A stretch of DNA of 7,716 bases from Rhizobium sp. Q54 (GTDB lineage: Bacteria > Pseudomonadota > Alphaproteobacteria > Rhizobiales > Beijerinckiaceae), in assembly GCA_945903655.1 (NCBI GenBank), contig CAMDOY010000164.1, positions 1 through 7,716 of the forward strand. The letters are read 5' to 3'. The notes under the pieces are model-generated. The model did no database searches. It saw only the letters and a program-made list of their open reading frames with translations, and was not told the origin of the DNA. This document shows positions 1-6,501 of this stretch, one piece after another (positions within the stretch are counted from its first letter, which is position 1; each line of letters opens with the position of its first letter). Made by a program: the position numbers and the translations under genes.

Positions 1-1053
1 CGTTACGCGCGCACCGATGGCGTGGTGGCCGAACATCGCGCGCTGGCGCGCATCTTTCTTCTGCCCGGCGGTTTTCGCCTACTGGTCGGGCGTGACCTCG
101 AAGACCGCGAAGCGCTGCGCGGCATGATGTTGCGGGCGCTGCTGACCTCCCTTGGCTGGCTCGTTTTGATTGGGGCGGCGGGCGGCATTTTCGTCGCCAT
201 GCGCGTGCTGCGCCGGGTGGACGCCATGAGCGCTTCGGCCCAGACCATCATGAGCGGTGATCTCTCGCAACGCCTGCCGCGCACGGGCAGTGGCGACGAA
301 CTCGACCGCCTCGCCACAAGCCTCAACGCCATGCTGGAGCGCATCGGCGAATTGATGAAGGGATTGCAAGAGGTCTCCGACAATATCGCGCACGATCTCA
401 AGACGCCGCTGACGCGCTTGCGCAATGGCGTCGATGAAGCCTTGCGTACGGCGCAATCGCCCGACGATTATCGCGCCTGCCTTGAGAAGGTGGTGGAGGA
501 ATCCGAAGGGCTGATCCGCGTCTTCAATGCGCTGTTGATGATCGCGCGACTTGAATCGGGCGCGGCGCAGGAGGCCATGCAGCACTTCGATGTGGCCGCC
601 GTCGCCCGCGATGTGGCCGAACTTTATGATGCGGTGGCCGAAGAGCAGGGCGTGATGCTGACGCTGGATGCGGATGGCCCGCTGATGATGCGCGGCGGGC
701 GCGAATTGATCGGCCAGGCCCTCGCCAATCTCGTGGATAACGCCATCAAATATGGTCTGCCCCGGGAAGACAGCGCGCAGCCTGTCGTGAACATCTCGGC
801 GCGGCGCATAGGGGGCCGCATCGAAATCACCGTCGCTGACCGGGGGCTGGGCGTTGCGGCGCAGGATCGCGCGCGCGTGCTGGAACGCTTCGTGCGGATT
901 GAAGGTTCACGCTCACGCCCTGGCTCGGGGCTGGGCTTGTCGCTTGTGTCGGCGGTCGCCAGGTTGCACCATGGCGCCTTGCGGCTGGATGATAACGAAC
1001 CGGGTTTGCGCGTGACGATGGAGATGCCGGTGGAAGAGAGCATGAAGCGATGA
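1..1053 (+). CDS. HAMP-domain sensor histidine kinase, C-terminal part (5' end outside window)
   Basis: This is a membrane-bound two-component sensor kinase that should autophosphorylate on histidine and pass phosphate to a response regulator. The frame is open from the first base, so the N-terminus, first membrane segment and most of the periplasmic domain lie outside the window. 350 codons are present. Numbering from the window edge: the end of the periplasmic part (about 1-40), a membrane segment (about 46-67, containing GWLVLIGAAGGIFVAM), HAMP (about 67-120), and the HisKA motif AHDLKTPLTRLRN with phospho-acceptor His131. The ATPase domain follows with N-box NLVDNAIKYG (243-252), G1 box DRGLGV (280-285) and G2 box GSGLGL (308-313). 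The H-box is of the HDLKTPL type, typical of EnvZ/QseC/PhoQ-like kinases rather than the PleC type found later in this window. Its stop overlaps the start of glnE. The cognate regulator is probably upstream, outside the window. The signal sensed cannot be told from this part. Confidence 0.93.
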   Translation, partial: RYARTDGVVAEHRALARIFLLPGGFRLLVGRDLEDREALRGMMLRALLTSLGWLVLIGAAGGIFVAMRVLRRVDAMSASAQTIMSGDLSQRLPRTGSGDELDRLATSLNAMLERIGELMKGLQEVSDNIAHDLKTPLTRLRNGVDEALRTAQSPDDYRACLEKVVEESEGLIRVFNALLMIARLESGAAQEAMQHFDVAAVARDVAELYDAVAEEQGVMLTLDADGPLMMRGGRELIGQALANLVDNAIKYGLPREDSAQPVVNISARRIGGRIEITVADRGLGVAAQDRARVLERFVRIEGSRSRPGSGLGLSLVSAVARLHHGALRLDDNEPGLRVTMEMPVEESMKR

Positions 1054-3971
1054 CAGGAGACGCAGGAACGCTCGCAGCACGGCTTTGCAAGGCGGCGAAG
1101 CCTGCGGATTTGCGCGCGGCGCGCGCCGGTCTCGCAGACCTGCTGGAGAATGAGGGTGGCCTCGCAGCTCTGGCGCAGCAGCCTGCGGTGCGTGATGTAT
1201 TGCTGGGGATCGCCGATCAATCCACATTTCTGTGGCGGCTCATGCGCCGAGACCCTGCGCGGCTGACGGGCTTTCTGGAACAGACGCCCGAGGACGCCTT
1301 TCAACAAATCCTCATGGGTATCCGCAGGGATTGCGACGTCGCCGACAGCGAAGAGCAGGTGATGCGCTGTTTGCGCATGGCCAAGCAGTCTGCGGCTTTA
1401 TTGATCGCTTTGGCTGATCTTGGCGGGGTGTGGGATGTCGTCACCGTCACGCGGGCCTTGTCGCAATTCGCCGACGCCGCCGTCTCCGGCGCCCTGCGCT
1501 ATCTGCTGCGGGCCGCCGCCAACGAGGGCAAGCTGGTTTTGCCCGATGCGCAAGACCCCGAAACCGGTTGCGGCGTCGTGGTGCTCGCCATGGGCAAGCA
1601 TGGCGCCTGTGAGCTCAACTATTCCAGCGATATCGATCTGATCGTTTTCTTCGATCCGGAAACCTCCGCCGTGCCCCAGGGGCAGGAGCCTTCGCTCCTC
1701 TTCGTGCGCATGACCCGCGCGCTCGCCAAGATCCTGCAGGAGCGCACCGGCGATGGTTATGTGCTGCGCGTCGATTTGCGCTTGCGCCCTGATCCCGGCT
1801 CCACTGCGGTGGCGATTTCACTGCCCGCCGCCTTTTCCTATTATGAAATGCTCGGCCAGAACTGGGAGCGCGCGGCGCTCATCAAGGCGCGGCCTGTTGC
1901 GGGCGACAAGCCTCTGGGCGCCGCCTTTCTTGAGGAGCTGGCGCCTTTTATCTGGCGTCGATATTTCGACTATGCGGCCATCGCCGACATTCACGCCATG
2001 AAGCGGCAGATCCATGCGGTGCGCGGCCATGCTGAGGTTGCTGTTGCTGGCCATGATGTGAAGCTGGGACGGGGCGGCATTCGCGAAGTCGAGTTCTTCG
2101 TGCAGACCCAGCAGCTCATCTTCGGCGGTCGGCGCCTGAAACTGCGCGGCGCGCGCACCCTCGACATGCTCGGCGCCCTGCAGGCCGATGGATGGGTGAC
2201 GCAGGAGGCGGTGGATGACCTCAGCGCCGCCTATAAATTTCTGCGCGCCATCGAACATCGCCTGCAGATGATCGCGGACGAGCAGACCCAGCGTCTGCCC
2301 ACCGATCCGCAGGCATTGAAGAGCTTTGCAAGATTTTGCGGCTATGCGCATTTGGCCTCTTTCGAGAAGGCGCTCACCCATAATCTCAGACTGGTTGAAC
2401 GCCATTACGCGCGCCTCTTCGAACATGCGCCTGGCCTTGATGCGGGCGCGGGAAGCCTTGTCTTCACCGGCGTCACCGATGATCCCGAGACCCTGAAAAC
2501 CCTGGCGAGCCTTGGCTTTCAGGACCCCGCACGCGCCGCTGAAACCATTCGCGGTTGGCATTTTGGCCGCAGGCCCGCCGTGCAGAGTCCGCGTGCGCGC
2601 GAGGTTCTGACCGAGCTTGTGCCGGCCTTGCTCGACAGCTTTTCGGGCAGCGGCGACGCCGACGCGGCGCTTGACGCCTTTGACGCCGCGTTGATGCGCA
2701 TGCCCGCTGCGGTCGAATTGTTTTCCATCCTGCGCGCCAATGACAGCGTGCGCGATCTCTTTGGCGACATTCTGGGCGGCGCGCCCAGGCTCGCGCGCAC
2801 GGTCGCCATGCGACCCCATGTGCTCGACGCCGCCATCGATCCCGCTCTCTTGCAGGCCCCCGCTGACGAAACGGCTTATGACGCCCGCGCTGGCGCCTTG
2901 CTGAAATCTTTGCACAGCACCGAGGAGTTTCTCGATGGCGTGCGCGATCTGGCGCAAGAAGAAATGTTCCTGATTGGCGTGCGCACGCTCTCCCATATCC
3001 TTGATCCCCTCGACGCCGGGCGCGCCTATGCGGCGCTGGCGGGATCTGTTCTGCGCGCAACCCTCGCCCATGTGCAGAGCGCTTTTGAAGGAGAATATAG
3101 TCGCGTGCCCGGCGGGCGCTGCGCGGTGCTCGCCATGGGCAAGTTCGGCTCGCGCGAAATGACAGCCGCCTCTGATCTTGATCTCGTGCTGATCTATGAT
3201 TTTGACGAGGCCCACGCGGAGTCTGATGGCGCACGGCGACTTCACGCCACGCAATATTACACGCGCCTGACCCAGCGTCTTGTGTCCTCCCTCACGGTCG
3301 CCACGCGCAGAGGCCGCCTTTACGATGTTGACATGCGCCTGCGTCCATCGGGACGGCAGGGCCCTGCGGCGACGCAGTTGCGCAGTTTCGTGGCCTATCA
3401 ACTGCAGGAGGCGGAGACCTGGGAGCATATGGCGCTCACGCGTGCGCGCGTCGTCGCAGGGGACGCCTCCCTCGGCGATGAGCTGAGCGTCGCCATTAAA
3501 AAGGCGCTGCGCCAGTCGCGCGACGTCGAGACCTTACGAAAGTCCGTACGCGACATGCGCGCGATGATCGCCAAGGAAAAGGGCGAGAGCGATCCCTGGG
3601 ATCTGAAGCTCGCTGCGGGGGGCGTGATCGATATCGAATTCATCGCGCAATATCTGGCTCTGCGCCATGGCGCGGACCATCCCGATCTCCTGGCGGTCGA
3701 GACGGCGCAGACCATCGCCAATGCCGGTCGGCTCGGTCTTGTCCCGACGGGCGACGCTGACCGTCTGGTGGAGGCCCACCGTCTTTATTCGACGGTCATG
3801 CAGATGATGCGGCTGACGACGGAAGGGGCCTTTGATCCGTCCAAGGTCGCAAGGGGCGTTTTGCGGCGCATCGCCGCCGCCGCCGATTGCCCCGATTTTC
3901 CTCGCCTCGAACGGCAGTTGCTGGAAGTGCGCAGCAGCGTGCGCGCACTTTTCCGTCAGGTGCTGGATTAA
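1050..3971 (+). CDS. glnE: Bifunctional [glutamine synthetase] adenylyltransferase/adenylyl-L-tyrosine phosphorylase (GlnE)
   Basis: GlnE switches glutamine synthetase off by transferring AMP from ATP to a tyrosine on each subunit, and on again by phosphorolysis. Its direction is set by glutamine and the PII protein, so it links nitrogen status to ammonia assimilation in the cytoplasm. At 973 residues it is about full family length. Two nucleotidyltransferase halves are visible. The N-terminal (de-adenylylating) half has MGKHGACELNYSSDIDLI at 181-198 with metal-binding Asp194 and Asp196, then KLGRGGIREVEF at 338-349. The C-terminal (adenylylating) half has MGKFGSREMTAASDLDL at 696-712 with Asp709 and Asp711, then DLKLAAGGVIDIEF at 851-864. 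All four catalytic aspartates are present, so both activities should be intact. The ATG overlaps the upstream kinase stop as ATGA, with a purine-rich stretch at 1032-1040 as a weak ribosome site. This suggests translational coupling and one operon. The stop lies 4 bases from that of the convergent kinase. Confidence 0.97.
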   Translation: MTGDAGTLAARLCKAAKPADLRAARAGLADLLENEGGLAALAQQPAVRDVLLGIADQSTFLWRLMRRDPARLTGFLEQTPEDAFQQILMGIRRDCDVADSEEQVMRCLRMAKQSAALLIALADLGGVWDVVTVTRALSQFADAAVSGALRYLLRAAANEGKLVLPDAQDPETGCGVVVLAMGKHGACELNYSSDIDLIVFFDPETSAVPQGQEPSLLFVRMTRALAKILQERTGDGYVLRVDLRLRPDPGSTAVAISLPAAFSYYEMLGQNWERAALIKARPVAGDKPLGAAFLEELAPFIWRRYFDYAAIADIHAMKRQIHAVRGHAEVAVAGHDVKLGRGGIREVEFFVQTQQLIFGGRRLKLRGARTLDMLGALQADGWVTQEAVDDLSAAYKFLRAIEHRLQMIADEQTQRLPTDPQALKSFARFCGYAHLASFEKALTHNLRLVERHYARLFEHAPGLDAGAGSLVFTGVTDDPETLKTLASLGFQDPARAAETIRGWHFGRRPAVQSPRAREVLTELVPALLDSFSGSGDADAALDAFDAALMRMPAAVELFSILRANDSVRDLFGDILGGAPRLARTVAMRPHVLDAAIDPALLQAPADETAYDARAGALLKSLHSTEEFLDGVRDLAQEEMFLIGVRTLSHILDPLDAGRAYAALAGSVLRATLAHVQSAFEGEYSRVPGGRCAVLAMGKFGSREMTAASDLDLVLIYDFDEAHAESDGARRLHATQYYTRLTQRLVSSLTVATRRGRLYDVDMRLRPSGRQGPAATQLRSFVAYQLQEAETWEHMALTRARVVAGDASLGDELSVAIKKALRQSRDVETLRKSVRDMRAMIAKEKGESDPWDLKLAAGGVIDIEFIAQYLALRHGADHPDLLAVETAQTIANAGRLGLVPTGDADRLVEAHRLYSTVMQMMRLTTEGAFDPSKVARGVLRRIAAAADCPDFPRLERQLLEVRSSVRALFRQVLD
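3925..3952. terminator. Perfect 8-bp inverted repeat, possible 3' hairpin for the minus-strand kinase
   Basis: AAGTGCGC (3925-3932) and GCGCACTT (3943-3950) are perfect complements around a 10-base loop. The repeat lies inside the last codons of glnE, 24-51 bases past the stop of the minus-strand kinase, so a read-through transcript of that kinase would fold here. Four T at 3949-3952 follow the stem when read on the plus strand. On the minus strand only two U follow, so it would be a poor intrinsic terminator in that direction. A role as an RNA 3'-end stabiliser, or chance in GC-rich DNA, is also possible. Confidence 0.3.
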
Positions 3972-3975
3972 GGCC

Positions 3976-6291
3976 TCAGGCCGCCCGTTCGTCGGCTTTT
4001 TCAGCCATCACCAGCGACAGGTTGGGCGCGCGCACCGGGAGCTGAATGCGCACGATGGTGCCAGCGCCTACGGTGCTGCGAATGCGCAGGGTTCCCCCAT
4101 GGAGCTCAACGAGCGAGCGGGCGATGGCGAGGCCCAGACCAGAGCCGCGCATGCCGTTCTCAAGGGGCGTGTCGATCTGCTCGAAGGGCTTGCCGATGCG
4201 CGCGAGGGCCTCGGGCGACATGCCCGCGCCGGTGTCTTCCACATAGATGTTGATCGTGTCGTTCATCATGCGCGTGCGCAGGGTGACGAGCCCGCCCTCG
4301 GGCGTATATTTCACCGCATTGCGCAACAGGCTGGTGAGGACCTTGTGGAGTTGTTCCCGGTCCCCGCTAAAGGATTGCGGGTTCATTGTCTCCGCGCTCA
4401 GCGCAATGCCCTTGGCGTTGGCCGCCTCGCGCAATTCCTCGATGCTGGCGCTGATCAAGGTCTCGAGTTCGAGGGTTTCGCGCTCCAGCCGCAGCCGCCC
4501 CGCCTCGATGCGCGACATGTCCAGCACATCGGATATGACGGAAAGGAGGTTTTCACCGCTCTTGCGAATATGGGTGCAATATTCGACATAGCGATCATTG
4601 CCCAGCGCGCCGAAGGTTTCATGCTCCATGAGTTCGGAGAAGCCGATGATGGCGTTCAGGGGCGTGCGCAATTCATGGCTCATATTCGCCAGGAATTCGG
4701 ACTTCGCGCGGTTGGCGCTTTCAGCCTCGGCTTTTTGTTCCAGATAGCGTTGGGCGAGATCGGTGAGTTGGGCGGCTTGCACTTCGAGGGTCTGGCGGGA
4801 CTTGCGCAGGTCGGCGACGGTGGCCATCAGCCTGCGCTCGGATTCCAGCAATTGCTCTTCATGGCGCTTGAGGGTGGTGATGTCCGTGCCGACCGAGACA
4901 TAGCCGCCATCCTTGGTGCGCCGCTCGTTGATCTGCAGCCAGCGACCATCCGCCAGGCGCGCCTCATAGGTGCGGGCGCCGGCCTGCGGGCGGTCGCCCA
5001 AGGGCACCTGTGCGCGCACGAGCAGGGGCGTGGCGAGGGACATGACCGCATGGTAGGGCAAGCCCGGCGCAACCGCTTCTATGGGCAGATTGTGCAGGCG
5101 CTGGAATTTTGAGTTGCACATGACCAGTTGGTTGTCGGCGTCCCAAAGCACGAAGGCTTCGGACACCGTTTCAATGGCGTCGCGCAGGCGCAGGTCTGCT
5201 GTGGCTGAGCGTTCCGCCAGCGCCTTCTGGTCGGTGATATCGACCGCGATGCCCACGAGATGGGGCGACTGGCGCTGCTCGTCGAAGACGATTTCCGCGC
5301 GCGCCCGCACCCAGACCCAGTCACCTGCGCCATTGCGCAGACGGAAGGTGTGGTCGATGACATTCGCGTTGGAAGAGGCGATGGTTTCCGCAATCGTGTT
5401 CAGGTCGCCATCCTGAGGGTGGATCATCTGGTTCACATCGCCGCAAGACAGATAATCGTCGCCTGGCTCCATTCCCAGAATTTCATACATGGAGGGCGAC
5501 CAATAGATGCGTCCGCGCGCCAGGTCCCAATCCCACAGGCCGCAATGGCCCCTGCTCAGGGCCTTCGTCATGCGGTCGCGCAGGGTCTCGAAGGCGACTT
5601 CTGATTTGCGCGTCGCAGCGGCCTGCCAGGCATAGCCGCCCGCAGCCAGAACCAGGATGGCGGCGGTGAAGAGCAAGAGCAGGTTCGCCCGCAGCACCGT
5701 GGCGCGCCACTCCTGCAGCACGCCGCGCATGGGGTGAATGACGGCGACCTGCCCCAGGGGGCTGCGCAGATTGCGCACGGCGCTCAAGGCTTCGCCGCCA
5801 TCTTCAAGCACGATGCGCAGGGCGCCGGCTTTTTCGGCGAAGGTGACCAGGGGTTGGCCCGTCCCCAGTTGATCGGTCAAGGCGCCGGTCTTGGCCGCCA
5901 GTCTTGGCAAGGTCGCGATGATCTGCCCGGCTGCGTCGCTAATGAGAATATAGCGTTCGCGCTTCAGCACGCGCTCGGGGAGGGCGCGCTCAAGGTTGGT
6001 CTGGTCGAGGCTGCCTGCATGGTTGGCGTTGATTTCGGCGGCGATGGTGGCGGTGATGAGTTCCAGTTCGCCACGCGCGTCGATGATGGTTTGCTCGCGG
6101 GCCTGCATGGTCTGCATGGCCGCGATGAACAATATGGTGAGGAGAAAGAGCCCGACGCCCAAGGGAACAGCGCGCAGAGACCAGCGGTCGCGAAGCATCG
6201 CCTGCTTCACCACGCCAATCTTCATCATTCGCGCAATATGTCGCAATGCGTCCGTTCGCACGGCTGCATTGGCTGCGTTTGCACGCGCCAT
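3976..6291 (-). CDS. pleC: Two-PAS membrane sensor histidine kinase of the DivJ/PleC/PdhS family, probable PleC
   Basis: This is a sensor kinase/phosphatase; PleC-type enzymes act at a cell pole on the single-domain regulator DivK and the diguanylate cyclase PleD. It has 771 residues from the chosen start: membrane segment 1 (about 41-59), a periplasmic domain (about 60-200), and membrane segment 2 (about 201-223, LLLLFTAAILVLAAGGYAW). PAS1 (about 241-356, ending in GIAVDITDQ), PAS2 (about 369-474), a helical linker (about 475-529) and HisKA follow. The phospho-acceptor is His539 in ANMSHELRTPLNAIIGFSEL. The ATPase domain has N658 in LLRNAVKY, EDTGAGM (685-691) and GSGLGL (716-721). The H-box plus the following YVEYCTHIRKSGENLL and ISDVLDMSRIEAG pattern resembles the DivK-interacting family. 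The two membrane segments favour PleC over cytoplasmic PdhS. There is no receiver domain. The start at 6291 is chosen for its GAGG ribosome site; an ATG at 6309 adds six residues. The kinase function is firm; the PleC name is inferred from motifs, architecture and remembered gene order. Confidence 0.85.
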   Translation of the reverse strand: MARANAANAAVRTDALRHIARMMKIGVVKQAMLRDRWSLRAVPLGVGLFLLTILFIAAMQTMQAREQTIIDARGELELITATIAAEINANHAGSLDQTNLERALPERVLKRERYILISDAAGQIIATLPRLAAKTGALTDQLGTGQPLVTFAEKAGALRIVLEDGGEALSAVRNLRSPLGQVAVIHPMRGVLQEWRATVLRANLLLLFTAAILVLAAGGYAWQAAATRKSEVAFETLRDRMTKALSRGHCGLWDWDLARGRIYWSPSMYEILGMEPGDDYLSCGDVNQMIHPQDGDLNTIAETIASSNANVIDHTFRLRNGAGDWVWVRARAEIVFDEQRQSPHLVGIAVDITDQKALAERSATADLRLRDAIETVSEAFVLWDADNQLVMCNSKFQRLHNLPIEAVAPGLPYHAVMSLATPLLVRAQVPLGDRPQAGARTYEARLADGRWLQINERRTKDGGYVSVGTDITTLKRHEEQLLESERRLMATVADLRKSRQTLEVQAAQLTDLAQRYLEQKAEAESANRAKSEFLANMSHELRTPLNAIIGFSELMEHETFGALGNDRYVEYCTHIRKSGENLLSVISDVLDMSRIEAGRLRLERETLELETLISASIEELREAANAKGIALSAETMNPQSFSGDREQLHKVLTSLLRNAVKYTPEGGLVTLRTRMMNDTINIYVEDTGAGMSPEALARIGKPFEQIDTPLENGMRGSGLGLAIARSLVELHGGTLRIRSTVGAGTIVRIQLPVRAPNLSLVMAEKADERAA
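3978..4001 (+). terminator. Terminator-like hairpin for glnE inside the end of the convergent kinase gene
   Basis: Seven bases past the glnE TAA, AGGCCG (3978-3983) can pair with CGGCTT (3993-3998). This gives six pairs, one a G-U, around a 9-base loop, with the T run 3997-4001 overlapping and following the stem. This fits a short rho-independent terminator for the glnE transcript. It overlaps the last codons of the opposite-strand kinase. A smaller competing stem, GGCC-TCA-GGCC (3972-3982), overlaps it. The stem is short, so this is a candidate only. Confidence 0.4.
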
Positions 6292-6295
6292 CTGG

Positions 6296-6302
6296 CCCCC
6301 TC
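6296..6302 (-). promoter_or_regulatory. Ribosome binding site deciding the pleC start
   Basis: On the minus strand GAGGGGG lies just before the ATG at 6291, with GAGG seven bases from the start codon. The alternative in-frame ATG at 6309 has only a weak GGA upstream. The site lies within the first codons of the longer form, so the longer start cannot be excluded, but 6291 is the better supported one. Confidence 0.55.
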
Positions 6303-6309
6303 GAAACAT

Positions 6310-6501
6310 CAGTCGATCCAGGGGAAATGTGCCGCATCACCCCCGAATCAGGTTCAGTTGAATCCGATTGGCAGGTTTTGTCCAGTGGTTAACGATACGT
6401 TGCGTAAATTAAAATTTTTTGAACGCGCCAATGCTCCGTTTACGCCTCAAGAGCGTGAACGAAAGGAGTCCAAATCGCAGGCGGCGACTTTGATCGGCGC
6501 G
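6310..6501 (-). promoter_or_regulatory. pepN-pleC intergenic region, likely pleC promoter/leader
   Basis: This 192-base gap separates pepN from the kinase, both on the minus strand. It has an AT-rich core (about 6389-6420, including TAAATTAAAATTTTTT) in a GC-rich region, as expected for a promoter. Visible elements are a CtrA-like site at 6385-6403, a near-palindrome around TTCAGTTGAA (about 6353-6362), and a 7-bp inverted repeat GCGTAAA/TTTACGC (6402-6408 and 6439-6445). A TGGACA on the minus strand (6379-6384) resembles a -35 element, but no good -10 follows at the right distance. I see no clear terminator for pepN and no convincing small gene. Confidence 0.5.
6385..6403 (-). promoter_or_regulatory. 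Candidate CtrA binding site upstream of pleC
   Basis: Read on the minus strand this is GCAA-N7-TTAACCAC. The known CtrA box is TTAA-N7-TTAA, and in rhizobia, as I recall it, the downstream half is extended to TTAACCAT. The downstream half here matches that in 7 of 8 bases with exact 7-base spacing, while the upstream half matches only 2 of 4. It lies 75 bases upstream of the ATG at 6309 and 93 bases upstream of the ATG at 6291. It is a by-eye match, so chance cannot be excluded. Confidence 0.35.

Noticed and set aside
1818..3428. A 536-codon minus-strand open frame opposite glnE
   Set aside because: It is a mirror frame of the conserved glnE coding sequence, with no recognisable motif and no ribosome site evidence.
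3832..5112. A 426-codon plus-strand open frame running from the glnE end through the kinase gene
   Set aside because: It is antisense to the well-supported kinase, starts inside glnE, and its translation shows no recognisable domain. Long antisense frames are common in GC-rich DNA.
6379..6384. TGGACA on the minus strand as a -35 promoter element for pleC
   Set aside because: No acceptable -10 hexamer lies 16-18 bases downstream, so it is not listed as a promoter of its own.
6389..6412. A pair of TTAA motifs on the plus strand as a classic CtrA box
   Set aside because: The spacing is 16 bases, not 7, and no gene lies downstream on that strand. Only the minus-strand reading with the extended half-site is kept.
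6409..6420. AT-rich TTAAAATTTTTT as a pepN terminator
   Set aside because: There is no GC-rich stem next to the run in the minus-strand direction. It fits an AT-rich promoter core better.
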